From Pelagibius litoralis (GTDB lineage Bacteria; Pseudomonadota; Alphaproteobacteria; Kiloniellales; Kiloniellaceae): DNA of 64,000 bases. Under the pieces are notes generated by a model. That model did no database searches. It saw only the letters and a program-made list of their open reading frames with translations, and was not told the DNA's origin. Location: positions 39,734 to 103,733 of the forward strand of contig NZ_JAAQPH010000020.1 of NCBI RefSeq assembly GCF_011683915.1, written 5' to 3'. Shown here piece by piece: positions 43,909 to 54,415 of the stretch (the first letter of the stretch is position 1; every line of letters begins with the position of its first letter). A program made the position numbers and the translations under genes.

Positions 43909-44916
43909 TCACGACGGCGCGCGGCCTGAGGGCAGGCGGCTGCCGGTCGCCAGGGCAAAGCCGCGCAGGAATTCCTCCGCCGTCATCGCCGCGCGGCCGG
44001 CGCGTTGCAGACGCTGCAGGCGCAGCGAACCGGCCCCACAGGCAACGGTCGGCGCCTGATCCAGGATCTCGCCCGGCATCCCGCCCTGCGGCAGGGGCTC
44101 TGCCGCCAGAACCTTGATCCTTTCGCTCTTGTCGCCTTGCGCCACCTCAAAGAAAGCGCCCGGCCAGGGCGTGAAGGCGCGCACGCGCCGATCAAGCTCC
44201 GCCGCGGATTCCGCCCAGTCCAAACGTCCTTCGCCCTTTTCCAGCTTGGCGGCGTAGGTCACCCCCAGTTCCGGCTGCGGCTGCGGCAGCAGACGGCCGC
44301 TGTTGCTGCCCTCCAGGCCCTCGACAATCAGCCGCCCGCCCAGATCGGCCAGGGCGTCGTGGAGCTGCTGGGCATTGGTGTCGGGCTCGATCGGCAGGCT
44401 TTCCTGCAACAGGACGGCGCCGGTATCGAGCCCCTCGTCCATCTGCATGATGGTAATGCCGCTGCTGCGGTCGCCGGCCAGAATGGCCCGCTGGATCGGC
44501 GCAGCCCCCCGCCAGCGCGGCAACAGGGAGGCATGGACGTTCAGACAGCCGAGACGCGGTGCCGCCAGGATCGCCGCCGGCAGGATCAGGCCGTAGGCGG
44601 CCACCACCGCGGCGTCCAGCGCCAGCCCGGCGAAGGCCTGGCGTTCCTCGGCGGTTTTCAGGGACTTGGGTGTCCTGACCGGCCAGCCCGCCCGCTCCGC
44701 CAGGGCCTGAACCGGCGAAGGGCGCGCTTTCTGGCCGCGGCCGGCAGGCCTTGGCGGCTGGGTATAGACCGCGACGATCTCATGCCCGGCATCGGCCAGG
44801 GCCTGCAGGGCGGGAACGGCAAAGTCCGGCGTTCCCATAAAGGCCAGGCGCAGGGGATAGGCGGAATCGCCGGTGGTGGGGGCGCCGGTGGAGGAGGCCA
44901 TGGGCGCCGGGCTCAC
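43909..44916 (-). CDS. fmt: Methionyl-tRNA formyltransferase
   Basis: A 335-aa enzyme that formylates initiator Met-tRNA with 10-formyltetrahydrofolate. The N-terminal domain contains [15 protein letters not shown] near residue 26 and the folate loop [20 protein letters not shown], in which Asn and His are catalytic; Asp lies in [14 protein letters not shown]. The C-terminal RNA-binding domain starts near 220. It begins at a GTG that overlaps the def stop (GTGA), with about 20 extra Ser/Thr-rich residues before the conserved start; ATG 44901 is an alternative. Confidence 0.95.
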   Translation of the reverse strand: MSPAPMASSTGAPTTGDSAYPLRLAFMGTPDFAVPALQALADAGHEIVAVYTQPPRPAGRGQKARPSPVQALAERAGWPVRTPKSLKTAEERQAFAGLALDAAVVAAYGLILPAAILAAPRLGCLNVHASLLPRWRGAAPIQRAILAGDRSSGITIMQMDEGLDTGAVLLQESLPIEPDTNAQQLHDALADLGGRLIVEGLEGSNSGRLLPQPQPELGVTYAAKLEKGEGRLDWAESAAELDRRVRAFTPWPGAFFEVAQGDKSERIKVLAAEPLPQGGMPGEILDQAPTVACGAGSLRLQRLQRAGRAAMTAEEFLRGFALATGSRLPSGRAPS

Positions 44917-45449
44917 GCTGTCGCGTAGCTTGCCAGCGGCTTGTCTGCTTTCTTTGCCTTCAGCAGTTTGCGCAGGATCATGTTGCGCTTCAGGGCGGTC
45001 ATGTGATCGACGAAGAGGATCCCCTCCAGGTGATCCATTTCGTGCTGGATACAGGTCGCGAGCAGACCATCGGCTTCCATCTCGCGGATCTCGTTCTCGC
45101 GGTCCAGATAGCGCAGCTTGATGCCCGCCGGCCGCACCACATCGCCGTAGTGCTCAGGCAGGGAAAGGCAGCCCTCCTCATAGGTCGCATCTTCGTCGGA
45201 AACCCAGGTCAACTCCGGATTGGCCATGTAGAGCGGCGCCCGGGGCTGATCATCAGGCGAAATGTCAACCACGATCACCCGTTTCAGAACGCCGACCTGA
45301 GGCGCCGCCAGACCGATCCCCGGGGCGTTGTACATCGTCTTCAGCATGTCATCCATGAGCTGGCGGAGGGCGTCGTCCACCCTGTCCACGGGTTCGCAGA
45401 CCTTCTTAAGCACCGGGTCGGGGGCGGTAATGATCGGAAGTAGAGCCAT
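44913..45449 (-). CDS. def: Peptide deformylase
   Basis: A 178-aa metal hydrolase that removes the formyl group from new proteins. All three signature boxes are present: [20 protein letters not shown], and QHEMDHLEG, whose Cys and two His bind Fe2+. Type 1B length and a C-terminal helix. It is first in def-fmt-truA, which together handle initiation and tRNA maturation. Confidence 0.97.
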   Translation of the reverse strand: MALLPIITAPDPVLKKVCEPVDRVDDALRQLMDDMLKTMYNAPGIGLAAPQVGVLKRVIVVDISPDDQPRAPLYMANPELTWVSDEDATYEEGCLSLPEHYGDVVRPAGIKLRYLDRENEIREMEADGLLATCIQHEMDHLEGILFVDHMTALKRNMILRKLLKAKKADKPLASYATA

Positions 45450-45744
45450 AGCGGGCCGTTTCGGGGTTCCTGACTGTTCCCGCCCCCTTTCAGAGAGCGG
45501 TTATGGTGACTTCTGAGTACTCGATCCGCCGCAGCAGACCTTTCAGGCGATATTTCGCCTCCGGCAGGGCTAAATCTAACGGCGGAAGCTGAGCAATACC
45601 CTAATAAGCTCTAGGTATTGCCTGGACCCGTCAGCGTCAAGTCGCGAGCCGACAGCCGGCCCTCTTTGCCGGCCCCTTTATAGGTCGGGCCTGTCATCTG
45701 TGCTAGATTGCGATTCGCGTTCTGTTCTTTCCCGGAGTCGCACT
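45450..45744. other. Divergent intergenic region between def and rmuC
   Basis: About 295 bases with no gene. An eight-pair hairpin GCAATACC / GGTATTGC at 45593-45600 and 45614-45621 lies near its middle, and a GCCGGCC-rich hairpin near 45653-45674. Promoters for def (left) and rmuC (right) must lie here; none is close enough to consensus to name. Confidence 0.5.
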
Positions 45745-46863
45745 ATGGATTCCCTGATTATTGCCGCTGCGGTCGTAGGCTGTGCCCTGTCGATCGTTCT
45801 GGGCTTGTTCCTTTTTGCGAGTCGGCGATCGCAGGACGGCGACCAGGTCGCGGCCCTGACCGGCCGGCTGGCCCAGATGGCAGACAGCCAGGCCGCCGCA
45901 CAGGCCCGCGTCGCCGAACATCTGCAAGCCCAGGAACGGCTGCTGGCCAAGGCCATGGACGAACGCCTGGAAGGATTTTCCAAACGGGTCGGAGAGCACC
46001 TGACAGAGACCTCGACCAAAAGCCACACCGCGCTGACCGACCTGCGCGAGCGCTTGGCCGTGATCGACAAGGCGCAGCAGAACCTGGCCGAGCTTTCGGG
46101 CCAGATGGTCGGCCTGCAGGACATCCTGGCGAACAAACAGGCGCGCGGCGCCTTTGGCGAGGTGCAGCTGCGCGATCTGGTCGAGGCGGCACTGCCGCCC
46201 TCGGCCTATGCCTTCCAGGCAACCCTGAAGAACGGGCGCCGGCCGGACTGCCTGCTGCAGCTGCCCAACCCGCCGGGGTCGATCGCCATCGACGCCAAGT
46301 TCCCGCTGGAAAGCTATGAGGCGCTGCGGGCCGCCGGCAACGACGAAGCCCTGCTGGCCCCGGCGCGGCGCAGCTTCGCCACGGACCTGCGCCGCCACGT
46401 CCAGGACATCGCCGCACGCTACATCCTGCCCGGTGAGACGGCGGAATCGGCGCTGCTGTTCCTGCCCAGCGAAGCGGTTTATGCCGAGCTGCACGCCAAT
46501 TTCCGCGGAGTCGTCGAAGAGTCCTACAAGGCGCGGGTCTGGATCGTCTCCCCCACCACCCTGATGGCCACCCTGAACACCGTCCGGGCGGTGCTGAAGG
46601 ATGTGCGCATGCGCGAGCAGGCCGGCATCATCCAGGGCGAGGTCGGCAAGATGATGGAAGACGTGGGACGGCTCGACAAGCGGGTGAACAACCTGGAAGC
46701 CCACTTCGAACACGCCCGCCGCGACATCCAGGAAATCCGCACTTCTTCCGGCAAGATCCTGCGGCGCGGCGAGAAAATCGGCGAGCTGGAGCTGGAGGAA
46801 GCCGAGGCCGAAGCCGCCCTCGAACCCGCCTCCCCCGCACCGGCGCAGATCACCACACACTGA
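45745..46863 (+). CDS. rmuC: DNA recombination protein RmuC
   Basis: A 372-aa protein with an N-terminal membrane anchor (LIIAAAVVGCALSIVLGLFL), a coiled coil at about 35-140, and a nuclease-like domain containing RGAFGEVQLRDLVEAALPPS, IAIDAKFPLESYEAL and VWIVSPTTLMATLNTVRAVL. RmuC limits DNA inversions at short inverted repeats and is related to restriction-type PD-(D/E)xK nucleases. The ATG 45745 follows GGAG by eight bases; the frame opens at 45700, but upstream codons are not protein-like. Confidence 0.94.
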   Translation: MDSLIIAAAVVGCALSIVLGLFLFASRRSQDGDQVAALTGRLAQMADSQAAAQARVAEHLQAQERLLAKAMDERLEGFSKRVGEHLTETSTKSHTALTDLRERLAVIDKAQQNLAELSGQMVGLQDILANKQARGAFGEVQLRDLVEAALPPSAYAFQATLKNGRRPDCLLQLPNPPGSIAIDAKFPLESYEALRAAGNDEALLAPARRSFATDLRRHVQDIAARYILPGETAESALLFLPSEAVYAELHANFRGVVEESYKARVWIVSPTTLMATLNTVRAVLKDVRMREQAGIIQGEVGKMMEDVGRLDKRVNNLEAHFEHARRDIQEIRTSSGKILRRGEKIGELELEEAEAEAALEPASPAPAQITTH

Positions 46864-46872
46864 ATTAAGCTA

Positions 46873-46914
46873 AATCGAGTTAACTTACCGAATACAGTCT
46901 GAATTAACTCGATA
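46873..46914. terminator. AT-rich inverted repeat after rmuC
   Basis: ATCGAGTTAA at 46874-46883 and TTAACTCGAT at 46904-46913 are exactly complementary across a 20-base loop, lying between the convergent rmuC and DUF4139 genes. The stem is AT-rich, so terminator function is uncertain. Confidence 0.4.
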
Positions 46915-46919
46915 TACGT

Positions 46920-48401
46920 TCAATTCGATACCCTGATGCGATATGTGAGCTCGGTCTGCCCACCGGGAGGCACCTGCAGCCGCCAGACCAGCCGGTTTGC
47001 CGTCTCCTGCTCATGGGATTCCGATTCTTCCAGCATGGACCAGCCCCGGGGCAGATTACCGACCAGCAGCACCTCGACCGCCTCCGTCTTGGCGTTCATC
47101 ACAGTGACGGACTGTGCGGTCTCGTAGCTGCGGTTCGACAGGCGCTCAAAGGCCGTGCGCTTCGCCCTGGCGGTCACGTCGAAGGCGCTGCCCAGCCGCA
47201 ACCGGGCCGTCTCCCCCTCCGGCGTATGGGCGATGCGGCCCTCGCCAAGGAACAGCGGCTGATCGCCGGATCCCTGGCCTCCATCGGTGGAACCGGGTCC
47301 GTAGATCCGCACGACACCGGCGGGCAACGGTGCGCCAAGGCCGAGGTCTTTGGTATTGGTGAGCTCCAGGACGATCGCCGCAGAGACCGGGCCGCTTTCC
47401 TCAACGCCGGGATTGGCGCTGACCAAACTGTCGAAGCGATACTCGCGGAGCACCGCAACACCCTCGGCGCCCATCAGGGGAATCTGTTTGGTCTCGCCGC
47501 GTGCCAGGGTCACCGTTCGGGCCAAGGAGTAGACATAGCGGTCCGAGACCGAGACCGGCGGACCGGCGAAGCCCTCATCCATCGGTGCTTTGGACATCAT
47601 CTGCAGCTCCTGGCGCGGCATCACCGGCGACGCGGCCTGATTGACGTCCCCCGCCACAAGACGCAGGGCCGCGTCCGTAAAGTCGCTGCGGGTGTGGTTG
47701 CTGAGGGTCACCAGCGCCGAAAGATCCAGGCTATCTTCCGATTCGTTCAGCCGCGCCACATAGTCGGCGCGCCAGGAGAGGCCCGAGGTCAGGTAATTCA
47801 GCCGCAGGCGCTGTTCGCCGGCTTCGTCAACGGCGAGCCGCGCCAGCAGGGCCGGTTCGCTGCGCAGCCCCGCCGGGATTTCGGTGTAGGCAATCCGGCC
47901 CGGACCATCGGTTTCGATCCGCCCATCGATCCGCAGCACCAGGCCGCCGCCCAGCGCGAGCACCTCAGCATCGACGAGCCGGTCCTCACCTGTCTGCGGA
48001 TGGGTCCGGATCACCTTCACGGTCTTGCCGAGGGAGGCTTCCAGCAGCCTTTGGGGGGTCAGCAGATCGGTGACGAAGCTCTGCTCCAGCAGACGAACGC
48101 CCGCACCGCTGAGCAGCACCGTTTCGGCGCGCAACTGGTCGCTGACGTCTTCGATCGCCAGCAGCGCCTCGCCCGCCGGCAGGGTCACCCGGCGCTCTTC
48201 GCTGACCAGGGCCAGGTTCTGGTTGTAAACCGTCAGCGCCAGGGCCGAACGGTTCTCGGCCGTCAGCTTCGTTTCCGCTGCCGTCGCCGCGTTCAGACCG
48301 GCCAGGCCGATTGAAAGGGCCACAAGCGGCGCAAAAGCCGCGCTCAGGAAAGGGGTTCTTGCCCGGCGCCCATGGCGCGAAAGCCCTTGGACAGAAGCCA
48401 T
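46920..48401 (-). CDS. DUF4139 domain exported protein
   Basis: A 493-aa protein with an N-terminal signal peptide (APLVALSIGLAGLNAATAAE, ending near residue 40). The mature region reads LTVYNQNLALVSEERRVTLP, LNYLTSGLSWRADYVARLNE and SALVTLSNHTRSDFTDAALR, the core of DUF4139, with a C-terminal beta sandwich ending LVWRLQVPPGGQTELTYRIR. The family is widespread in Gram-negatives as probable periplasmic or outer-membrane proteins; function is unknown. The ATG 48401 was chosen, since the longer frame has no signal peptide at its beginning. Single gene. Confidence 0.85.
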   Translation of the reverse strand: MASVQGLSRHGRRARTPFLSAAFAPLVALSIGLAGLNAATAAETKLTAENRSALALTVYNQNLALVSEERRVTLPAGEALLAIEDVSDQLRAETVLLSGAGVRLLEQSFVTDLLTPQRLLEASLGKTVKVIRTHPQTGEDRLVDAEVLALGGGLVLRIDGRIETDGPGRIAYTEIPAGLRSEPALLARLAVDEAGEQRLRLNYLTSGLSWRADYVARLNESEDSLDLSALVTLSNHTRSDFTDAALRLVAGDVNQAASPVMPRQELQMMSKAPMDEGFAGPPVSVSDRYVYSLARTVTLARGETKQIPLMGAEGVAVLREYRFDSLVSANPGVEESGPVSAAIVLELTNTKDLGLGAPLPAGVVRIYGPGSTDGGQGSGDQPLFLGEGRIAHTPEGETARLRLGSAFDVTARAKRTAFERLSNRSYETAQSVTVMNAKTEAVEVLLVGNLPRGWSMLEESESHEQETANRLVWRLQVPPGGQTELTYRIRVSN

Positions 48402-48548
48402 CGTCGGTCTACCTCGCTGTATGTTCTCAATTGGCGTTTCAAATGCTGGTCGAATGCCGGCGGCACCGGCGAACCTGCCGAATGAATACGGCAAGACTAT
48501 GGTACGGCGGACGGCACCCGGAACATCCCCAAGCCGGTGGGCACACCT

Positions 48549-49184
48549 CTAGGCCGGCCGGCGCGCCTTCATGGCCGCGGTCAGGGTACCGTCGTCCAGA
48601 TAGTCCAATTCCCCGCCCACCGGCACGCCGTGGGCCAGGCGGGAGAGCCTGATCCCGGTTTCGGCCATTCGCTCGGCGATGTAGTGGGCGGTGGTCTGCC
48701 CGTCGACCGTCGCGGAGAGCGCCAGGATAACCTCTTCGACCTTTACAGCCGGGGCGTCGGACGTTCCTGAGCCGACTGCAGCGTCACCGTGCTCCGCGCG
48801 GTCGATCAGGCGCGCCATGTTCAACTGCTCCGGGCCCCGTCCGTCGATGGCCGAGAGGGTGCCACCAAGCACGTGATAGCCCCCCTTGAAAGCCCCGCTG
48901 CGCTCCAGCGCCCAGAGATCGGCGACATCTTCCACCACGCAGAGCAGCTTGCGGTCGCGCCGGCTGTCCCGGCAGATACTGCAGGGATCGTGGGTGTCGA
49001 GATTGCCGCAGTTGGTACAGATGGCAATGGTTTCAGCCGCCTGGGCCATGGCAGCGGCCAGCGGCAGCATCAGGGCCTCGCGCTTTTTCATCAAATGCAG
49101 CACCGCGCGGCGCGCCGAACGCGGGCCGAGGCCCGGCAGGCGTGCCAGAAGCTGGATCAGGCGTTCGATGTCGCTGGCAATCAT
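48549..49184 (-). CDS. recR: Recombination mediator RecR
   Basis: A 211-aa protein that helps RecF/RecO load RecA onto gaps. It has an N-terminal helix-hairpin-helix ([20 protein letters not shown]), a C4 zinc finger ([16 protein letters not shown]) and a Toprim domain starting [20 protein letters not shown], ending with the Walker-B-like LDYLDDGTL region. Third of dnaX-ybaB-recR, 52 bases after ybaB. Confidence 0.96.
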   Translation of the reverse strand: MIASDIERLIQLLARLPGLGPRSARRAVLHLMKKREALMLPLAAAMAQAAETIAICTNCGNLDTHDPCSICRDSRRDRKLLCVVEDVADLWALERSGAFKGGYHVLGGTLSAIDGRGPEQLNMARLIDRAEHGDAAVGSGTSDAPAVKVEEVILALSATVDGQTTAHYIAERMAETGIRLSRLAHGVPVGGELDYLDDGTLTAAMKARRPA

Positions 49185-49236
49185 CGGGGGGCAATCATCT
49201 GGAAAGAACCTTGGACGGAGGCGCCGCGCGCTCAGG

Positions 49237-49560
49237 TCAGAAAGGCAGTTTCATACCCGGCGGCAGGGACAGCCCGCCGGTCACCTTCTGCATCTCCTCG
49301 GCAACGGTTGCTTCGACCTTCACCTTGGCGTCGTTCACCGCAGCAATGACAAGGTCTTCGAGAACCTCAACGTCGTTGGGATCGACCAGCGCCGGATCGA
49401 TCTTCAGGCCCCGCAGTTCCGATTTTCCGTTCAAAGTGGCTTTCACCATGCCGCCCCCGGCTTGGCCGGAGACCTCAAGGTCCGCCAGTTTGTCCTGCAT
49501 CTCAGCCATCTTGGTCTGCATGGCCTGCGCCTGCTTCATCATCTGGCCCAGGTTTTTCAT
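49237..49560 (-). CDS. ybaB: YbaB/EbfC nucleoid-associated protein
   Basis: A 107-aa dimeric DNA-binding protein, with the signature [20 protein letters not shown] and [20 protein letters not shown]. It binds DNA with little sequence preference. The gene overlaps the dnaX stop by four bases (ATGA), the usual conserved arrangement dnaX-ybaB-recR. Confidence 0.95.
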   Translation of the reverse strand: MKNLGQMMKQAQAMQTKMAEMQDKLADLEVSGQAGGGMVKATLNGKSELRGLKIDPALVDPNDVEVLEDLVIAAVNDAKVKVEATVAEEMQKVTGGLSLPPGMKLPF

Positions 49561-51404
49561 GCTTCCTGCTCTCCTTGTTCATCCCCGCCGGTCGTTTCAT
49601 CCGGCAGAGCCTTGTCGCGGCGCGCCACCAGTTCGGCCTCCGGAAAAACCTCCAGCGCCGACTTGACCAGAGGGTCTTCCAGCACCGCGGCGCGCTTACC
49701 GGCCTCTTCCTCGCGTTCCTGCTCGCGCAGGGTTGTCTCACCGGGTTCCTGGGAGATCGAGATGATCCAGCGGCTGTCGCAGGCCTTCTCCAGGGCCGCG
49801 GCGAAGCGGCTGGCCAGGTTCGGCGGCGCCGCGTCGTGCACGCAGATCTCGATACGCCCCGGTTCAAAGCGCACCAGATGGACGTCCTCCATCAGGTGGT
49901 TGGCCAGAATGGTCTCGCGCTGCGCCCGCACCAGGGCGACCGCGGCGGCAAAGCTTTCCGGCTGGTCCTTCGCGGGACTCGGCGGCGCGGCGTCCTCGGT
50001 CTGACTCTGGGGCTGAATCTGGGGATCGAAGGCCTCGACCAGCGGCTGGGCCAGGGCGGCCTGCGGCGCAGCGTCGGAAACCGGCAGGCTGCGTTCAACC
50101 GCTGCTGCGACCGGCGGCGGCGCGCTTGGCGTCGCTGACGCGTCCGGCCCGGCGGCAGAACCGGCAGCTTGACTGGCGCCTGTCCCTGCGGGCGAAGCAG
50201 CGGGCGATCCCGCTGCAGCACCCTCTCCGGTCAGGCGCTGCACCAGTTCCGCCGGGCTCGGCAGGTCGCTGGCATAGGCCAGGCGGATCAGGGCCATCTC
50301 CGCCGCCTGCAGCGGGATCGGCGCCGTCTGCACCTCGCCCAGGCCCTTCAGCAGCATCTGCCAGATCCGCGCCAGACTGGCGAGGCTCAGGCTTTCCGAC
50401 AGCTCACGACCGCGCAGGCGCTCGGTCTCCGGCAGTCCCGGCGCTTCCAGGGTCGCCGGCACCAGCTTGGCGCGGGTCAGGAAATGGGCCAGTTCCAGCA
50501 GGTCCTGCATGACCACCGCCGGGTCGGCCCCGGCGGCGTAGAGATCGCCCAGAATGTCCAGGCTGTCCGGCACCTTGCCACGGACCACGGCAGCGAAGAG
50601 ATCGAAAATGCGGGCCCGGTCGGCAAGCCCCAGCATCGCCTGCACCTGCTCGGCCCGAACCTCTTTGCCGCCGCCCAGCGCAATCGCCTGATCGAGCAGG
50701 GAGAGGCCGTCGCGGGCCGAGCCGTCGGCGGCCCGGCCGATCATCGCCAGGGCCTCGTCCTCGACGGTCACATTTTCCTTGGCGGCAATACCGCTGAACA
50801 GCCCCTGCAGGTCGTCCTGGGTGAGACGGCGCAGGTCGAAGCGCTGGCAGCGCGACAGCACGGTAACCGGCACCTTGCGGATTTCCGTGGTCGCGAAGAT
50901 GAAAACCACGTGCTCCGGCGGTTCCTCCAGCGTCTTCAGCAGCGCGTTGAAGGCGCTGTTGGACAGCATGTGCACTTCGTCGATGATGTAGATCTTGTAG
51001 CGCGCCTGCACCGGGCGGTAGCGCACCCCCTCGATCAACTCGCGGATATCGGCAACGCCGGTGCGGCTGGCGGCGTCCATCTCGATCACGTCGACATGGC
51101 GGTCCTGGGCGATGGCAACGCACTGGTCGCAAAGGCCGCAGGGCGACGGGGTCGGCTCGCCCTTGCCGTCGGGCCCAATGCAGTTGAGCGCCCGGGCGAT
51201 GATCCGCGCCGTCGTCGTCTTGCCCACCCCACGCACGCCGGTGAGGATAAAGGCATGGGCCAGACGGCCCGTGTCGATGGCATTGGTCAGGGTGCGCACC
51301 AGCGCTTCCTGGCCGACCAGGTCGTCGAAGGTCTTGGGGCGGTACTTGCGCGCGAGCACCCGATAGAGGCTGTTTTCGTCCCTGTCGCTGCTGGCGTCGC
51401 TCAT
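49557..51404 (-). CDS. dnaX: DNA polymerase III subunit gamma/tau
   Basis: A 615-aa clamp-loader ATPase. The AAA+ core has the P-loop [14 protein letters not shown] near 50, a four-cysteine zinc module (CGLCDQC...), IIDEVHMLS (Walker B) and the sensor [12 protein letters not shown] Pro/Ala-rich linker at about 395-500 leads into the tau-specific domain that binds the polymerase alpha subunit. I see no A-rich slippery run for a gamma-forming frameshift. The ATG 51404 fits the family start MSDASS; the frame opens further upstream at 51530. The SRP RNA lies upstream on the same strand. Confidence 0.96.
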   Translation of the reverse strand: MSDASSDRDENSLYRVLARKYRPKTFDDLVGQEALVRTLTNAIDTGRLAHAFILTGVRGVGKTTTARIIARALNCIGPDGKGEPTPSPCGLCDQCVAIAQDRHVDVIEMDAASRTGVADIRELIEGVRYRPVQARYKIYIIDEVHMLSNSAFNALLKTLEEPPEHVVFIFATTEIRKVPVTVLSRCQRFDLRRLTQDDLQGLFSGIAAKENVTVEDEALAMIGRAADGSARDGLSLLDQAIALGGGKEVRAEQVQAMLGLADRARIFDLFAAVVRGKVPDSLDILGDLYAAGADPAVVMQDLLELAHFLTRAKLVPATLEAPGLPETERLRGRELSESLSLASLARIWQMLLKGLGEVQTAPIPLQAAEMALIRLAYASDLPSPAELVQRLTGEGAAAGSPAASPAGTGASQAAGSAAGPDASATPSAPPPVAAAVERSLPVSDAAPQAALAQPLVEAFDPQIQPQSQTEDAAPPSPAKDQPESFAAAVALVRAQRETILANHLMEDVHLVRFEPGRIEICVHDAAPPNLASRFAAALEKACDSRWIISISQEPGETTLREQEREEEAGKRAAVLEDPLVKSALEVFPEAELVARRDKALPDETTGGDEQGEQEA

Positions 51405-51504
51405 AAGGCTTCCGGGTGGAGAGGGCTGTCGGGGTGATCTGTCCCGATGGTTTATCCGGGCCGCCGAAGGGCCGCGCGGACCGGCCCGATAGAGGCTTTG
51501 CGGG

Positions 51505-51605
51505 TGGGAGGCTGGACAAACGACCCGCATCGGAAACTCGTTACGGCTGCTTCCTTCCGGATCTGACCGGGTTGGCGAGCGATACGTCCGCAGCCAACCT
51601 CCCAG
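51505..51605 (-). ncRNA. ffs: Signal recognition particle RNA (4.5S type)
   Basis: The minus-strand sequence includes GGTTGGCTGCGGACG..., the conserved tetraloop-side core CCGGTCAGATCCGGAAGGAA and GCAGCCGTAACGAG. The core binds the Ffh M domain. Outer arms (CTGGGAGGTTGG near the 5' end and CCAGCCTCCCA near the 3' end) pair over about ten bases. Length is about 100 bases, the short bacterial form without an Alu domain. A TATTAT -10 box lies just upstream (51608-51613), placing the start near 51605. Ends are accurate to a few bases. Confidence 0.93.
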
Positions 51606-51689
51606 TCATAATATCGGGTATCCCAGGCCCCAGGGCAAGAGGGTCGCAAGGAGGTCACGAGTCCGCGCAGTGCTTGGGATTGCGGGGCA

Positions 51690-52367
51690 TTATTGTCGCT
51701 CCAGGGTGATCAGAGAGCCGTCACGGGCCGGAAAGGTGACCTTGGCGATGTCGCAGTCGGCGCCATACCAGACATCGCGCTCGATCTCTCCGGTCAGGCG
51801 GAAATGGCGGGTCTGCCGGGCCTGTCCGGCGACGCTCAGGGTTTCCTCGCCCAGGTTCTCGGCCTTCACCACCTTGGTGCGCCCGTCGATGGTGCCGAAA
51901 AGCACCTGGGTTTTCGGCGTGTCGCGGTGCCACAGGCTGGCCGGGACGACGAAACCGGAAACATCAAAGGCGACGTCGTTCACCGTGCCGCGCAGGACGC
52001 CGCCGCTGCGTTCCGACTTTACCCGCCACAGCGTACCGTCGTCGTCAGTGGCCGTGATCAGGGACTGCAGCCAGCCGTCGCGCCAGACCTCCTCGGCCCG
52101 ATGGGTAAAGCGGAAAAGGGTGATGCCCAGCAGATCGACGGCAATGTCGATCGCCACCTCCACGACGAAGTCGCCGTTCCGGCGCGAAAAATCGAAACGG
52201 TGCTCGCCGATGACGTTACCGTGGCGCAGAACCAGGAACCGCCAGGCACCCTCCGGCGGCACCAGATCGATGCCGGCCGCGGGACTGGGCCTGGAAATCA
52301 TTCCCACGGCAGCCCCTGTCATCACCGTCAGGGCACGCCGCCGCCCGAAATCGACTCGCTTTTTCAT
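51690..52367 (-). CDS. DUF6134 family exported protein
   Basis: A 225-aa protein. The N-terminus MKKRVDFGRRRALTVMTGAA is a twin-arginine-like signal (RRRALT). The rest is all-beta: WRFLVLRHGNVIGEHRFDFS, FRFTHRAEEVWRDGWLQSLI and SGFVVPASLWHRDTPKTQVL are typical of DUF6134, a family frequent in Rhodospirillales. Function is unknown; a lipid- or ligand-binding barrel is possible. It is divergent from nudC. The ATG 52367 was chosen since the longer frame adds no conserved sequence. Confidence 0.75.
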   Translation of the reverse strand: MKKRVDFGRRRALTVMTGAAVGMISRPSPAAGIDLVPPEGAWRFLVLRHGNVIGEHRFDFSRRNGDFVVEVAIDIAVDLLGITLFRFTHRAEEVWRDGWLQSLITATDDDGTLWRVKSERSGGVLRGTVNDVAFDVSGFVVPASLWHRDTPKTQVLFGTIDGRTKVVKAENLGEETLSVAGQARQTRHFRLTGEIERDVWYGADCDIAKVTFPARDGSLITLERQ

Positions 52368-52480
52368 AGCAGGACAAACCTGGAGCAAGGCTGCGAGCGG
52401 CGCAAGACGCCCGGCGGTCACGGATCGGTGACGTGAGAGGGCGATTGCAAGCCGCCCAAAGCCGGTGCAACCTTTCGGCC

Positions 52481-53413
52481 ATGCCCCCAAGGAAACATCC
52501 CGCGCCGAATTTTTACGCCGGCGTCCCGCTTGATCGGGCCGACCAGCGCCGCGCCGATACCGACTACATCGACCGCCTGGTAAACGATCCGGCCTGCGTG
52601 ATCGTGCCGGTCTGGCGCACCAAGCACCTGATTACCGCAGAAGCCGAGGCGGTCTGGCTGCGCCGCTCCGAAGCCGGACATCTGTTGGAAACCGCCCGGG
52701 TCAGTCTTTTTCTGGGTCTGCGCGAGGAAACCGCCTATCTCGCCGTCGATCTGTCGCATCTGGAGGAACCGGAGCAGGATCCGGTTCTCGGCAACCGCGG
52801 CAGCTTCCAGGACCTGCGCGCCGTGGGCCCGATCATGGACCGGCGCGACTCGGCGATCCTGGCCTATGCCCGGGGCCTCGCCCACTGGCACGCCCGCCAC
52901 GGTTTCTGCGGGGTCTGCGGCAGCGCAACCCTGAGCGAAAAGGCCGGACATCAGCGCCGCTGCAGCGATCCGGACTGCGCCGCCGTGCATTTTCCGCGCA
53001 CCGACCCGGCCGTGATCATGCTGGTGCACGACGGCGGCGACCGCTGCGTCTTGGGCCGTCAGCCGATCTGGCCGCCGGGCATGCATTCCACCCTGGCCGG
53101 CTTCGTCGAGCCGGGCGAAAGCCTGGAAGAGGCCGTCGCCCGGGAGATCCAGGAAGAGGTCGGCCTGAAGGTCGCGGTGGAGGACGTCGCCTATCACTCC
53201 TCCCAGCCCTGGCCTTTTCCCTCGTCGATCATGCTGGGCTTCCATGCCCGCGCCGACTTCGGCGCTCTGAATACGGCAGACGACGAACTGGAAAGCGCCG
53301 CCTGGTTCACCCGTGCGGCCCTGCGCGCCTCACCGGAGAACGAGCGTTTCAAACTGCCGCGGCGCGATTCCATCGCCTGGCGCCTGATCGAGGACTGGCT
53401 GGCGGAGGGTTAG
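52481..53413 (+). CDS. nudC: NAD(+) diphosphatase
   Basis: A 310-aa Nudix hydrolase that splits NAD(H) to NMN(H) and AMP, and in other bacteria also removes NAD caps from RNA. A zinc ribbon at about 142-170 (CGVCGS...CSDPDC) precedes the Nudix box GFVEPGESLEEAVAREIQEE. The SQPWPFP motif after the box is characteristic of NADH-specific members. The ATG 52481 was used because upstream codons lack homology. Confidence 0.95.
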   Translation: MPPRKHPAPNFYAGVPLDRADQRRADTDYIDRLVNDPACVIVPVWRTKHLITAEAEAVWLRRSEAGHLLETARVSLFLGLREETAYLAVDLSHLEEPEQDPVLGNRGSFQDLRAVGPIMDRRDSAILAYARGLAHWHARHGFCGVCGSATLSEKAGHQRRCSDPDCAAVHFPRTDPAVIMLVHDGGDRCVLGRQPIWPPGMHSTLAGFVEPGESLEEAVAREIQEEVGLKVAVEDVAYHSSQPWPFPSSIMLGFHARADFGALNTADDELESAAWFTRAALRASPENERFKLPRRDSIAWRLIEDWLAEG

Positions 53414-53472
53414 GAGTTGTCTCGGCTTGCGCCGATGCGGTTCCGGGCCGATGCCGAACATAAAACCAGCAA

Positions 53473-54348
53473 CTAGCCGGCAACCGGCTTACTGCGGAAA
53501 TCGGCGCCGGGATAGACGCCCAGGATCTTCACCTCGCGGGAGAAGAAGCTCAGCTCCTCCAGCGCCAGGCGCACCAGGCGTTCGTCGGGGTGGCCTTCGA
53601 TGTCGGCAAAGAACTGGGCCACAGTGAAGCTGCCATCGATGATGTAGCTCTCCAGCTTGGTGATGTTCACGCCGTTGGTGGCAAAGCCGCCCAGTGACTT
53701 GTAGAGCGCCGCCGGGACTGAGCGGACCCGGAACACGAAGGTGGTGATCACCAGGCCGTTGTCCCGCGGTGGGTCGATCGGCTCCTGCGCCATGACTATG
53801 AACCGGGTGGTGTTGTGCGGGATGTCCTGGATGTTGGGGTCCAGCACCTGCAGGCCGTAGATCTCCCCCGCCAGGGCCGAGGCGACGGCAGCGCGGGTCG
53901 GATCGCCGAGCTCGGCGACTTCCTTGGCCGCCCCTGCGGTGTCGGCATGGGTCACCGGCGTCAGCCCTTCGCGGCGGGTGTAGTGGCGGCACTGCGACAG
54001 AGCCTGCACATGACTGTGCACCGTCTTCACCTGGTCGCGGCTTGCCCCCTTCACCGCCAGCAGTTGATGCTCGACCTTCTGGAAATGCTCGCCGACGATG
54101 TGCAGGCCGGACTCCGGCAGCAGGTGGTGGATGTCGGCGACCCGGCCGGCGCTGGAGTTCTCGATCGGGATCATGGCGTAGTGCGCCTTGCCGTCGCGCA
54201 CCGCGGCAAAGGTATCCTCAAAGGAGACGCAGGAAAGGGTGGTCATCTCCGGAAAGGCGGCCCGGCAGGCCATATCGGAATAGGCCCCGGGGACGCCCTG
54301 AAAGGCGATAATATTCTCCGGCGCCGCCGCTGCGGGGGCCTCTGCCAT
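53473..54348 (-). CDS. pheA: Prephenate dehydratase
   Basis: A 291-aa enzyme of phenylalanine synthesis (prephenate to phenylpyruvate). The N-terminal catalytic domain contains AFQGVPGAYSD, MIPIENSSAGRV and HNTTRFIVMA, whose TRF motif includes the catalytic Thr. The C-terminal ACT domain starts GLVITTFVFRVRSVPAALYK. Phe-binding ESRP is replaced by ESYI, as in many alphaproteobacterial homologues. No chorismate mutase domain. It follows kdsB on the same strand. Confidence 0.95.
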   Translation of the reverse strand: MAEAPAAAAPENIIAFQGVPGAYSDMACRAAFPEMTTLSCVSFEDTFAAVRDGKAHYAMIPIENSSAGRVADIHHLLPESGLHIVGEHFQKVEHQLLAVKGASRDQVKTVHSHVQALSQCRHYTRREGLTPVTHADTAGAAKEVAELGDPTRAAVASALAGEIYGLQVLDPNIQDIPHNTTRFIVMAQEPIDPPRDNGLVITTFVFRVRSVPAALYKSLGGFATNGVNITKLESYIIDGSFTVAQFFADIEGHPDERLVRLALEELSFFSREVKILGVYPGADFRSKPVAG

Positions 54349-54415
54349 GACCTTACCTTCTTATCTGCTGATCCGGGCGCCAGCGGCGACCGGTGGAATG
54401 AAACAGTCGTTGGAT

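Noticed and set aside
49557..51404. Programmed frameshift in dnaX
   Set aside because: No A-AAA-AAG-like slippery run was found in the gene.
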